Made by a program: the position numbers and the translations under genes. The notes below the pieces were generated by a model. The model saw only the letters and a list, made by a program, of their open reading frames with translations, did not search any database and was not told the origin of the DNA. Positions 13,049 through 20,559 of a stretch of 21,238 nucleotides of DNA are shown in pieces. Every line of letters begins with the position of its first letter. Within the stretch, counting starts at the first letter, position 1. This DNA is from an uncultured Collinsella sp. (GTDB lineage: Bacteria > Actinomycetota > Coriobacteriia > Coriobacteriales > Coriobacteriaceae), in assembly GCA_902492825.1 (NCBI GenBank), contig CABUMZ010000016.1, forward strand, positions 1-21,238, given 5' to 3'.

Positions 13049-13813
13049 TTAGTGGCCCTTGATGGAGTTGAGGAAGTCCTGGGCGCGCTTGGTCTGGGGA
13101 TGGTCGAAGAACTCGTCGGGCGTGCCGGTTTCCACGATCTGGCCGTCGGCCATAAAGACGACGCGGTCGGCTACGCGGCGGGCAAAGTTCATCTCGTGCG
13201 TGATGACGATCATCGTCATGCCCTGCTGTGCCAGACGGACCATGACCTCGAGCACCTCGTTGATCATCTCGGGGTCAAGAGCGCTCGTGGGCTCGTCAAA
13301 AAGCATGGCCTTGGGCTGCATGGCAAGCGAGCGGGCAATGGCTACGCGTTGCTGCTGGCCGCCCGAGAGCTGTGCGGGCACCTTATCGGCCTGCTCGGCC
13401 ACGCCCACGCGGCTCAGCAGGTCCATGGCGCGCTCGCGAGCCTCCTCCTTGGAGACGCCCAGCACATCGACCGGCCCCAGCATGACGTTCTGCAGTACGG
13501 TCATATGTGCGAACAGGTTGAACTGCTGAAACACCATGCCCAGTTCGGCGCGCATGCGGGCAAGATCCTTGCCTTCCTGCGGCAGGGGCTCACCCTCGAT
13601 GAGGATCTCGCCCGAGTCGATGGTTTCCAGGCGGTTGATGGTGCGGCACATGGTCGACTTGCCCGAGCCCGAGGGACCGATTACAACGACGACCTCGCCG
13701 CGGTCGACCGAGAGATTGATGTCGTTGAGGACGTGCAGGTCGCCATAGTGCTTATCGACGTGTCTGAGCTCGATCAGCGGCTGATTGCCGGTGGTAGAGG
13801 TGCTCTGTGCCAT
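13049..13813 (-). CDS. Amino-acid ABC transporter ATP-binding protein (GlnQ/GluA-like)
   Basis: The ATPase that powers polar amino-acid import at the inner face of the membrane. Walker A is GPSGSGKS (46-53), the Q-loop is VFQQFNLF, the signature is LSGGQQQRVAIA, Walker B is MLFDEPTSALD, and the switch His is in VITHE. The length of 254 residues is typical. It is the fourth gene of the minus-strand cluster, 36 nt after the second permease, with AAGGAG before the ATG. GlnQ/GluA-type ATPases usually serve glutamate, glutamine, aspartate or arginine. Confidence 0.93.
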   Translation of the reverse strand: MAQSTSTTGNQPLIELRHVDKHYGDLHVLNDINLSVDRGEVVVVIGPSGSGKSTMCRTINRLETIDSGEILIEGEPLPQEGKDLARMRAELGMVFQQFNLFAHMTVLQNVMLGPVDVLGVSKEEARERAMDLLSRVGVAEQADKVPAQLSGGQQQRVAIARSLAMQPKAMLFDEPTSALDPEMINEVLEVMVRLAQQGMTMIVITHEMNFARRVADRVVFMADGQIVETGTPDEFFDHPQTKRAQDFLNSIKGH

Positions 13814-13849
13814 GGTGCTCGGCTCCTTATGACTCGAAATGGTAAAGCG

Positions 13850-14683
13850 TTAGCGGATGATGGTCGCGCCGGTTTTGTGCGAAACATAGACAGCGGCCTT
13901 GTTAATCGCGACGTTGATGAGGATGTAGATGACCGCGATTACCAGGTAGACCGACACGAGAGCGTCGTAGTTGGTAATGAGCACGCGGGCATTTTGCATC
14001 AGGTCGGGATAGCTCACCACATAGGCGACGGTGGTGTCTTTGACTACGACCACAAGCTGCGAAATCAACGACGGAATGATAAACCGAATCGCCTGCGGCA
14101 ACACGATTTTAAAGGTGATTTTAGCCTTGGAGAGACCGAGCGCCTGGGCCGCCTCGACCTGGCCACGCGGCACGGCGTTGACGCCGGCACGGAAGATCTC
14201 GGCAAGCACGCCGGCTGCAGCGAGCGCGACGGGGAGCGTGAGCATCCAAAACGACGGCAGCGCAATCTTGTACTGAGGCAGCACCAAAAAGAAGAAGTAG
14301 ATGAACAGCAGGCTCGGCACGCCACGGAAAAAGTCGGTGAGCACGCGGCAGGCCAGTTGCAATGGCTTGATGCCGCTGGTACGGCCGAGCATAAGAGCTA
14401 AGCCCAGTACCAGTGCAATGACGCCGGCGGTGAGTGCGACTTTAACGGTGCCTTCAAAACCCGCAAGTAAGAACTTCCAGGTGGTGAGGTGCGTAAAGAA
14501 ATACCAATAGTGGACCGAAAGCTGGCCGGTCACATAAAAGCGCTGCAGTACCAGGACGACGAGTGTGGCGACGGCAACAAGCGAGATGGCGGTGCCGATG
14601 CGAATCTTGGCGCGCATCTTGGGGCCGGGAGCCTCGTAGAGCGCATCGCGCATGGTGAGCGCAGGGGAGGAGTGCTTGCTCAT
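13850..14683 (-). CDS. Amino-acid ABC transporter permease (GluD/GlnP-like)
   Basis: An integral membrane subunit of a polar amino-acid importer. After a ~25-residue cytoplasmic start come about five to six hydrophobic segments. The EAA loop that docks the ATPase reads EAAQALGLSKAKITFKIVLP, and the preceding GVNAVPRGQ is typical of the HisM/GlnP group. The length of 277 residues includes a longer N-terminus than its partner. Its ATG overlaps the stop of the upstream permease gene by 4 nt (14680-14683), which indicates coupled translation. Confidence 0.92.
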   Translation of the reverse strand: MSKHSSPALTMRDALYEAPGPKMRAKIRIGTAISLVAVATLVVLVLQRFYVTGQLSVHYWYFFTHLTTWKFLLAGFEGTVKVALTAGVIALVLGLALMLGRTSGIKPLQLACRVLTDFFRGVPSLLFIYFFFLVLPQYKIALPSFWMLTLPVALAAAGVLAEIFRAGVNAVPRGQVEAAQALGLSKAKITFKIVLPQAIRFIIPSLISQLVVVVKDTTVAYVVSYPDLMQNARVLITNYDALVSVYLVIAVIYILINVAINKAAVYVSHKTGATIIR

Positions 14684-15339
14684 CGGAGGATCCTCACCTT
14701 CTTATCGATGTAGTTGCCAATGTGGCTCACCACAAAGGCCGTGCCCAGGTAGCCGAGCGCCGAGATAAAGAACGCGGCGACGCCGCCGAGCGAGCGGGTA
14801 TTGATGTAGCTCACCACGCCGGTGAGTTCCTGCGGCTTAAGCGGCACCTGGCTGCCGAGCGCGGTGGTGAGCATGACGGCGATAAAGAGGTTGGTCATGG
14901 GCAGCACGCTCGAACGCAGCGCCTGCGGAATCACGATCTTAGCGAGGATACGGCTGAAGCTCATGCCGAGCGAGCGGGCGGCTTCCACCTGGCCGACGCC
15001 GACGGTGTTGATGCCGCTCATAAAGTTTTCGGAACCAAAGGCCGAGCCCAAAAGGACCGTGGCGACGATAACGCAGGTGCGGTAGGGCAGGACGACCTTG
15101 AGCGGCGGCAGCGCGTAGACGATGATGATGAGCAGCGCGATGCCGGGGATGTTGCGGAAGACCTGGACATACAGGTCGCCAAAGACGCGCAGCGGCTTGA
15201 GCGGCGACACACGCATCACGGTGACGGCGACGGCCAGCACCATGGCGATGGCAAACGACTCAAGCGTCATGCCCCAGGTTGCTAGCAGCGCGTCGATATA
15301 GTTCTGGCCATAGAGCGACCAGAGCTCGGAGAGACTCAT
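14680..15339 (-). CDS. Amino-acid ABC transporter permease (GluC-like)
   Basis: The second membrane subunit of the same importer, 219 residues. The sequence runs from a first hydrophobic segment through TVMRVSPLKPLR, which recalls GluC of Corynebacterium, to the ATPase-docking loop EAARSLGMSFSRILAKIVIP. AGGAGG stands close to the ATG. A 138-nt spacer with a hairpin separates it from the binding-protein gene upstream. The heterodimeric permease pair is the usual arrangement in glutamate-type importers. Confidence 0.92.
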   Translation of the reverse strand: MSLSELWSLYGQNYIDALLATWGMTLESFAIAMVLAVAVTVMRVSPLKPLRVFGDLYVQVFRNIPGIALLIIIVYALPPLKVVLPYRTCVIVATVLLGSAFGSENFMSGINTVGVGQVEAARSLGMSFSRILAKIVIPQALRSSVLPMTNLFIAVMLTTALGSQVPLKPQELTGVVSYINTRSLGGVAAFFISALGYLGTAFVVSHIGNYIDKKVRILR

Positions 15340-15363
15340 GCGGACCTCCTGCCGATAAGGAAA

Positions 15364-15389
15364 GGGGCTCCCGTGTGTACGGAAGCCCC
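15364..15389 (-). terminator. Intercistronic hairpin between binding protein and permease genes
   Basis: GGGGCTCCCGT (15364-15374) and ACGGAAGCCCC (15379-15389) form an 11-position stem with one mismatch and a 4-nt loop. It is 25 nt upstream of the permease start on the minus strand, followed by CCTTTCCTT. Its place fits partial termination or 3'-end protection, so that more binding protein than permease is made. No strong U-tract is present. Confidence 0.5.
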
Positions 15390-15477
15390 GACAACTCAGT
15401 GAGGAAACAGTTTACCGCAATAAAGCGCATCATGCGTTTCCATATGGTTTCGTTGCGGCCGTTACCAGGCTCGCTGC

Positions 15478-16473
15478 CTAGGCGCCGATCTCGGGCAGCT
15501 CGGGAACATTGGTGTCGCCCGTACGGTCGCCGATGCAGATCTGCCACAGCTCGGTCCAAGTGCCATCGTCCTCAATCCTCTTAAGGAAGTCGTTGACAAA
15601 GGCGACGCCGTCGGAATCGAGCGGCAGGCCGATACCATAGGGCTCCTTGCTGCCGAAGGGCTTGCCGGCAATCTTGTACTTACCGGGCTCGCGGACCAGG
15701 GCGCTCTGCTGCATATTGTTATCGATGACGTAGGCGTCAACGCGACCCTGCTGGAGTGCCTGGCGGGCTTCCTCGTCGGTCTTGAACTCCTGCTGGCTGG
15801 CCTTGGGTGCGAGCTCCTCCAGGATGGCAGGGCCGTTGGAGCCGGACTGGACGGCGACGTTCTTGTCGGCCAGGTCGTCGACGCTCTTGATGTCGTCGTT
15901 ATCGGCGAGTACCAGGATGGCTTGCTGAGTGTAGTAGTAGGGGCCGGCAAAGGAGACGAACTTCTTGCGCTCGTCAGTGATGGTGTAGGTGGCAAAGACG
16001 GCGTCGACCTGGCCGTTCTGCAGGACGGACTCGCGCGTGTCCGAGGTCACCTGGGTGATCTCGACCTTGTTTTCGCCCAGAATGTAGTTGGACAGGAGCT
16101 GTGCGATACCGGCGTCGAAGCCGCGGGTCTGACCGTCTTTCTCGTTGAGGAGGGAGAAGAGCGTGGAGGTCTGAACGCCACCGATATTAAAGACGCCGGC
16201 GTCCTTGACGGCCGTGGCCCAGGTGCTGGCGGCGATGGCGTCGTCATCGGCCTTGGGGCCGTTGTCGACGAGCTTGTCGAATGCCTTGGCATCGAGCGTG
16301 GTAGAAGCCTCGGTATCTTCGGAGCTCTTGGAAGAGCCGGCGGCGGAACCCTTGTCGGCCTCGGCGCTGGTGTCGGAGCAGCCGGCAAGACCAAGGCCGG
16401 CAACGGTTGCGAAGGTGGCGGCGACAAAGCCGCGGCGGTCGAGAACGACCTGCTGGGAGAGGTTCTTGCTCAT
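15478..16473 (-). CDS. Amino-acid ABC transporter substrate-binding lipoprotein (GluB-like)
   Basis: An extracytoplasmic receptor that captures the amino acid and delivers it to the permeases. The N-terminus has DRRGF (12-16), resembling a twin-arginine signal, then a hydrophobic stretch and the lipobox GLAGC with Cys32 as the lipid-modified residue. A Ser/Asp/Glu-rich linker (about 33-58) leads to the type II periplasmic fold; ATYTITDERKKFVSFAGPYYY is the characteristic signature region of this family (SBP_bac_3). The length of 331 residues is usual. It is the first gene of the operon, behind a good promoter at 16517-16546. Resemblance to GluB suggests glutamate, but the ligand is not proven. 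Confidence 0.92.
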   Translation of the reverse strand: MSKNLSQQVVLDRRGFVAATFATVAGLGLAGCSDTSAEADKGSAAGSSKSSEDTEASTTLDAKAFDKLVDNGPKADDDAIAASTWATAVKDAGVFNIGGVQTSTLFSLLNEKDGQTRGFDAGIAQLLSNYILGENKVEITQVTSDTRESVLQNGQVDAVFATYTITDERKKFVSFAGPYYYTQQAILVLADNDDIKSVDDLADKNVAVQSGSNGPAILEELAPKASQQEFKTDEEARQALQQGRVDAYVIDNNMQQSALVREPGKYKIAGKPFGSKEPYGIGLPLDSDGVAFVNDFLKRIEDDGTWTELWQICIGDRTGDTNVPELPEIGA

Positions 16474-16516
16474 GGTAGAACACCTTTCTCAATAAAATCC
16501 CTAGCGGTTGAGTAGA

Positions 16517-16546
16517 GTTATACCCTATCCCGCTCAAATGGGTCAA
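16517..16546 (-). promoter_or_regulatory. Predicted sigma-70-type promoter of the amino-acid ABC operon
   Basis: On the minus strand TTGACC (16541-16546) and TATAAC (16517-16522) are separated by 18 bp, each one base off consensus. The binding-protein ATG is about 44 nt downstream of the -10, with a GAAAGG site before it. Confidence 0.65.
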
Positions 16547-16586
16547 CACGAAATAACTCAGAAACATACTTACCTTATGGGTTATT

Positions 16587-16624
16587 GTACCTACCAAAAA
16601 GGGACAGGTACCTTTGTGGTGGTT
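16587..16624. repeat. CTRCCAAAAAGGGA repeat family, copy 3
   Basis: CTACCAAAAAGGGACAGGTACC resembles the copies at 4343 and 6609; the core differs from copy 2 by one base. Its arms are less perfect (ACCTACCAAA against TTTGTGGTGGT), and GTACC/GGTAC (16587-16591, 16607-16611) offers an alternative stem. It lies about 40 bp upstream of the ABC operon promoter. Confidence 0.55.
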
Positions 16625-16657
16625 CTGGCCGATGCAGCGGCATGCCTTACTGTTTTG

Positions 16658-16712
16658 TCTCGATCTGTAACATCTTCAGCCGTTTTTGCCGAGTAACTGT
16701 TACAGATTGAGA
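16658..16712. repeat. 14-bp inverted repeat (TCTCGATCTGTAAC) with 27-nt loop
   Basis: 16658-16671 pairs with 16699-16712, with one G.T wobble. The loop contains TTCAGCCG, which echoes TTTAGCCGG in the loop of the element at 7660-7726, and the loop length (27) is the same. The arms are unrelated. It sits between the end of the dxs-like gene and the ABC promoter. The two may be relatives built on the same plan. Confidence 0.55.
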
Positions 16713-16731
16713 TAATCGCGTCGTGAAAACA

Positions 16732-16768
16732 AAAACCTCCGCAGGGGTGCTTCCCTTGCGGAGGTTTT
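16732..16768 (-). terminator. Rho-independent terminator of the dxs-like gene
   Basis: AAAACCTCCGCAGGGG and CCCTTGCGGAGGTTTT form a nearly continuous 16-bp stem (one G.T) with a 5-nt loop. On the minus strand the run TTTTTGTTTT follows. It starts 2 nt after the stop codon. Confidence 0.9.
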
Positions 16769-16769
16769 C

Positions 16770-18551
16770 TTACTTGTTGAGTAGTCTCACGGCTTCGGCG
16801 GCCATATTCTCGACCGTCATGCCGTTCTGCGCGAGCAGTTCGTTGGGGTCGTAGCGGTCGGGGAAGCCCTTGGCGATGCCGAAGGTGCGCGTGCGCAACG
16901 GCGTGCATGCCAGATAGCACGCCACGCGCTCGCCCCAACCGCCGTCCAAGATGCCGTCCTCGAGGGTGACGACAACGCGATGCTCGGCGGCAAGGCTGTC
17001 GAGGAACTCGCGGTCGAGCTCGGTTGCAAAGCGCGGGTTGACGAGCGTGGCCTCGATGCCGTACTCGGCAGCCAAGCGGTTTGCCACGCGCTCGCCCAGT
17101 TCAAAGAAGTCACCAAGCGCGAGTACGGCAACGTCGCGACCCTGACGCACGACGTCGTAGCGCGCGACGCCGTAATCGGTGCCCTCGGCGGGCGCCAGAT
17201 CGGGGCGGCTTACCAGGCCGATGCCCGGTACGCGGATCGCCGCGGGATGCTCGCGGTGGTCGAGCGACCAGCTCAGCATGGACAGATATTCCTCCATGCA
17301 GGCCGGTGCAAGGTAGCGCATGTTGGGAAGTCCGCCCAGCATGGAAATATCAAAGAACGAAAGGTGCGTCTCGGACGTGGTGCCAAAGATCGACGCGCCA
17401 AACACCAGGATGGTTGCGGGGGCGTCGTTGAGGCACAGATCGTGCCACAGTTCGTCGTAGGCGCGTTGCAAAAACGTGCCGTACGCGCCAAAGACCGGCT
17501 TAGCGCCCGAGCGCGCAAGCGCGGTGGCAAAGGTTACGGCATGCTCCTCGGCAATGCCCACATCGACGAACTGTTTGCCGGCGGCAGCGCGAAGCTCGGG
17601 TGTAAAGCCCATGATGTAGGGCGTGGCGGCCGTGATGCCCACGACCTGCGGATCGCGCTCGATGGCGGCGCTCAGGGCCTCGCCCGTAATATCGGCATAG
17701 GTGCGCGGCGCAGGCTCGCTCGGATGGCCCGGGCAGAGCTTGCGCCCAGTCGCCATGTCAAACGGACCCACGTGGTGCCAGCGCTCGGGGTCGCTCTGGG
17801 CCGGCTCAAAGCCCTTGCCCTTGGCGGTCGAGACGTGCAGCACGATGGGGTGATCGATATCGCGCAACTCCTGCAGCGTATCGACTAGCGCTTGGACATC
17901 GTTACCGGCGTCCAGATAGCGGTAGTCGAGCCCCATCGCGCGGAAAACGTTGCGCTCACAGGTGCCGTTGCTGGCGCGCAACTCGGCCAGATTGCGATAG
18001 AGGCCGCCATGGTTCTCGGCAATGGACTGGTCGTTATCGTTAACGATGATGATCAGGTTGCTATCGAGTTCGGCGGCATTGTTAAAGCCCTCAAACGCCA
18101 GGCCGCCCGAAAGCGAGCCGTCGCCAATGATGGTAATGACGTTGTACGCATCGCCCGCCAGGTCGCGCGCGTGGGCAAGGCCGCAGCCCAGGCTCACCGA
18201 CGTGGAGGTATGGCCCATGGCGAACAGGTCGTGCTCGGACTCGTCGGGATTGGCAAAGCCAGAAGCCTCACCATAACGCTCCGGATCGATATAAGTGTAC
18301 GCGCGCCCCGTCAGCGCCTTGTGGGCGTAGGTCTGGTGCGAAACGTCAAAGACAATCTTGTCGATGGGGGAGTTAAACACGCGATGAAGCGCAACCGTAA
18401 GCTCAACGACGCCCAAGTTGGGGGCAACGTGCCCGCCGACGGCGGCGGAGCTTTCGAGGATTGCCTGACGGATCTCGCCGCAGAGCAGCGGAAGCTCGGC
18501 GCGGTCGAGAGCCTTGACGTCCTCGGGCGTTGTCGTTTGCGTAAGCAGCAT
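16770..18551 (-). CDS. DXS-like transketolase (annotatable as 1-deoxy-D-xylulose-5-phosphate synthase, short form)
   Basis: A thiamine-diphosphate enzyme with the DXS domain order. It has His41 (GGHVAP), GHTSTS (113-118), the ThDP/Mg motif GDGSLSGG...NDND (143-173), Glu335 in VGIAEEHAVTF (activates ThDP), and LQRAYD (361-366). At 593 residues it is shorter than typical DXS (about 620): the segment after SIAENHGGLY that usually has about 40 more residues is missing. The usual DRAGxVGxDGxTH stretch is FGASIFGTTSETH (384-396). By alignment from memory the E. coli residues Arg420 and Asp427, which contact glyceraldehyde 3-phosphate, are Gly385 and Thr392; His431 and Arg478 appear retained. True DXS activity is therefore doubtful. 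The Shine-Dalgarno is weak (GGAG, 12 nt away). A 14-bp palindrome (18577-18590) lies upstream. Confidence 0.85.
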   Translation of the reverse strand: MLLTQTTTPEDVKALDRAELPLLCGEIRQAILESSAAVGGHVAPNLGVVELTVALHRVFNSPIDKIVFDVSHQTYAHKALTGRAYTYIDPERYGEASGFANPDESEHDLFAMGHTSTSVSLGCGLAHARDLAGDAYNVITIIGDGSLSGGLAFEGFNNAAELDSNLIIIVNDNDQSIAENHGGLYRNLAELRASNGTCERNVFRAMGLDYRYLDAGNDVQALVDTLQELRDIDHPIVLHVSTAKGKGFEPAQSDPERWHHVGPFDMATGRKLCPGHPSEPAPRTYADITGEALSAAIERDPQVVGITAATPYIMGFTPELRAAAGKQFVDVGIAEEHAVTFATALARSGAKPVFGAYGTFLQRAYDELWHDLCLNDAPATILVFGASIFGTTSETHLSFFDISMLGGLPNMRYLAPACMEEYLSMLSWSLDHREHPAAIRVPGIGLVSRPDLAPAEGTDYGVARYDVVRQGRDVAVLALGDFFELGERVANRLAAEYGIEATLVNPRFATELDREFLDSLAAEHRVVVTLEDGILDGGWGERVACYLACTPLRTRTFGIAKGFPDRYDPNELLAQNGMTVENMAAEAVRLLNK

Positions 18552-18576
18552 CGTTGTGGGTTACTCCATGCGAATC

Positions 18577-18590
18577 GAGCGCCGGCGCTC
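18577..18590. promoter_or_regulatory. Perfect 14-bp palindrome upstream of the dxs-like gene
   Basis: GAGCGCCGGCGCTC is fully self-complementary and sits 26 bp before the dxs-like start codon, in the 229-bp divergent gap shared with the HD-domain gene. It could be an operator or a leader hairpin. I see no convincing -35/-10 pair in this gap for either gene. Confidence 0.3.
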
Positions 18591-18780
18591 CCTCGGCCGG
18601 CACAATTGCACAAGACAGTCTCGCACATTTTGGCGTTTGATATGTGACGGCGGCGCGGTAATTCGCCAACTGGTGGGGCAAAACGTTTTTGTCCGATGCC
18701 ATACTGATGTGTTCCATGATGATTTTATTGATAGTGCGCAGGCCGTAGTTTGTCGCCGTGAGCCACTGGAAGGAGGCCGC

Positions 18781-19338
18781 ATGTCCAAAACCGCTCGTGC
18801 CGAGAAGATCGCGCGCGAAGTCGACCGTGCTGCCCGCCAGCTGGCCCAAGCGGGGCGTTTGGACCTGACGCGCGAGTTTATCCAGCACGGCGATGTGACG
18901 GTGTACGCGCATGTGACCTCTGTGGCACGGGCAAGCCTATCCTTTGCCGAGCACTTGGGGCGTGTTGGCATTTCGGTAGACCGCGCCTCGCTGTTGCGTG
19001 GGGCTCTGCTGCACGATTACTTTCTCTACGACTGGCACGATCCCGACCCGAGCCATCGACTGCACGGGTTTCGGCATCCGTTTTTTGCCCTGGCGCGTGC
19101 CGAGGAAGATTTTGAGCTGACGCCGCGCGAGCGGAATATCATCGCGCGCCATATGTTTCCGCTGGTACCGGTGCCGCCGACGTGTCGCGAGGCCTGGATT
19201 GTGTGCATGGCGGATAAGTGGTGCGCGCTGTGCGAGACGGTTGCCGGCCGCCTGCCGCGCAAGGACGGCGCGAACGATTTGAGCGAGGGCTCGAGTGACA
19301 GCTCGAGCAAAGATTCGAGCGACAAGAGGAGAGGGTAG
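18781..19338 (+). CDS. HD-domain protein
   Basis: A predicted metal-dependent phosphohydrolase of the HD superfamily, substrate unknown. The HD ligands are visible: His44 (VYAHVTSVA), His78-Asp79 (LLHDYFLYDWH), His124 (ARHMFPL) and Asp145 (CMADKWCA). After the domain, residues 162-185 are a low-complexity tail rich in Ser and Asp ending in KRRG. The length is 185 residues. The start at 18781 has AAGGAGG at good spacing; the longer frame back to 18514 is not supported. The stop codon is 3 nt before the start of the next gene, so the two are translationally coupled. Confidence 0.85.
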   Translation: MSKTARAEKIAREVDRAARQLAQAGRLDLTREFIQHGDVTVYAHVTSVARASLSFAEHLGRVGISVDRASLLRGALLHDYFLYDWHDPDPSHRLHGFRHPFFALARAEEDFELTPRERNIIARHMFPLVPVPPTCREAWIVCMADKWCALCETVAGRLPRKDGANDLSEGSSDSSSKDSSDKRRG

Positions 19339-19341
19339 ACG

Positions 19342-20361
19342 GTGGGGACCGCGATCGACATGGCATTTGGCGGTGCGACACTTGCCGCCTGTCCGCTCTC
19401 GGCGCTGGTACTCTCGTTTGCCTTCTACGGGTTTTGCGGCTGGGCATGGGAGTCGACGGTCTGCGCCATGCTCAACCACGGACGCTTTGCCAACAGCGGC
19501 TTTTTGCTGGGACCGTGCTGCCCCATCTATGGCGCGGGCGGCATTGCCTGCTGGCTGCTGTTGCGCGGGATTCCGGATGCCCCGAGCCAGTTTGTCGCTG
19601 CAGCGCTCGTATGCAGCGTGATTGAGTACAGCGTAGGCGTGCTGTTGGAAAAAACAACAGGCGCTCGCTTTTGGGACTATTCGCACCTGCCGTTTAACCT
19701 GCACGGACGTATCTGCCTGTACTGGGCATGCGCGTTTGGCCTGGGTGCGTTGTGCATTTGTCGCGTGGTGGAGCCGGCGGTGTTGGGTCTGCTTGCCCAT
19801 CTGCCGGTGCTGATTGTGCGGCTGTCCGCCTTTATCGTCGCGGTCGCGATGATGGTCGACGCAGCGTGCTCGTTGGCGAGCTGGCGGCGTCTGTCCGATC
19901 AGCTGGAGCGTGTGCGCGCCGACCTTGCCGACCGCATCAATGAGTCGCTCGCCGATGCGTCCGACTCCATGCTCGAACGTATTCCCGATTCGGCGATCGA
20001 CTCGGTGACACAGACGCATATCCGCAGCCGTGCCGTTAACGCATGGCTGGCGGAGTTGGGCGATGCGACGCTCGATGCCCTGCGCGAGAAGGCTTCGATG
20101 CCGACGTTTATTTCGGATGGTGCTCGCGGCCTGGCGCTCGCTGCCCGCCGCGTGGCCGATGCCGCGCCGAGCATGCCGCGTCCGTCGCTCAGTCGTCGCC
20201 TTGCCGGTAAGCGCATGAGCCGTCCGGTACCGAGCGTGTCACTCAGTCGTCGTGATCTGCGCTTTTTCAATGCCTTCCCGCGTCTGCGCATCAATCGCTA
20301 CGAAGGTGTCATTCGAGCAACTAATCTCCGCGACCGCGCCCACGAGCTGTTTTGGCACTAG
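19342..20361 (+). CDS. Multi-pass membrane protein, COG4905 / putative ABC-transporter type IV (CmpB-like)
   Basis: An integral membrane protein of unknown function. Family marks are FYGFCGWAWESTVC near the start, GFLLGPCCPIYGAGG, and EKTTGARFWDYS..PFNLHGRICLYW. About five hydrophobic segments occupy residues 1-180. The second half (about 185-339) is soluble, charged and Arg-rich, with possible helical heptads around 190-225. The 'ABC transporter' label comes from family naming; there is no ATPase here. I prefer GTG 19342, which follows GAGGAGAGGG and is 3 nt from the upstream stop. ATG 19360 is an alternative, removing six residues. Confidence 0.8.
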   Translation: MGTAIDMAFGGATLAACPLSALVLSFAFYGFCGWAWESTVCAMLNHGRFANSGFLLGPCCPIYGAGGIACWLLLRGIPDAPSQFVAAALVCSVIEYSVGVLLEKTTGARFWDYSHLPFNLHGRICLYWACAFGLGALCICRVVEPAVLGLLAHLPVLIVRLSAFIVAVAMMVDAACSLASWRRLSDQLERVRADLADRINESLADASDSMLERIPDSAIDSVTQTHIRSRAVNAWLAELGDATLDALREKASMPTFISDGARGLALAARRVADAAPSMPRPSLSRRLAGKRMSRPVPSVSLSRRDLRFFNAFPRLRINRYEGVIRATNLRDRAHELFWH

Positions 20362-20559
20362 CCGGGATGGGTACGCTCACGGCTCCCTTGCCTGCGTATT
20401 TCCCGTTCGTTTCGCGTCCGTTGCCGCGCCGTTTCCAAGATTGCGGCACCGTTTCCATTCGACAACGCAGCGTTTAACAACGTCGTATCTGGTCTATACC
20501 AGTTGCCCCTCGGCCGCATTATGGGCGCCGACAACGTTCATGCGACCAAGGGGGAGCGA
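20362..20559 (+). promoter_or_regulatory. 198-bp upstream region of amt with short direct repeats
   Basis: No gene is seen here. CCGTTTCCA occurs twice (20429-20437 and 20449-20457), exactly 20 bp apart, about two helical turns, which suits a dimeric regulator. CTGGT-CTAT-ACCAG (20489-20502) is a small dyad. No good promoter is evident; TTAACA (about 20473) with TATACC is spaced too closely. The Shine-Dalgarno AAGGGGGAG stands before the ATG at 20560. Confidence 0.3.

Noticed and set aside
12983..14401. Long plus-strand frame (472 codons) across the ABC ATPase and permease
   Set aside because: It spans two clear minus-strand genes and reads as His/Asp/Gly-rich nonsense.
18514..18780. 89-residue extension of the HD-domain protein overlapping the dxs-like start
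   Set aside because: AAGGAGG immediately precedes ATG 18781, and the extension would overlap the divergent gene and the promoter gap.
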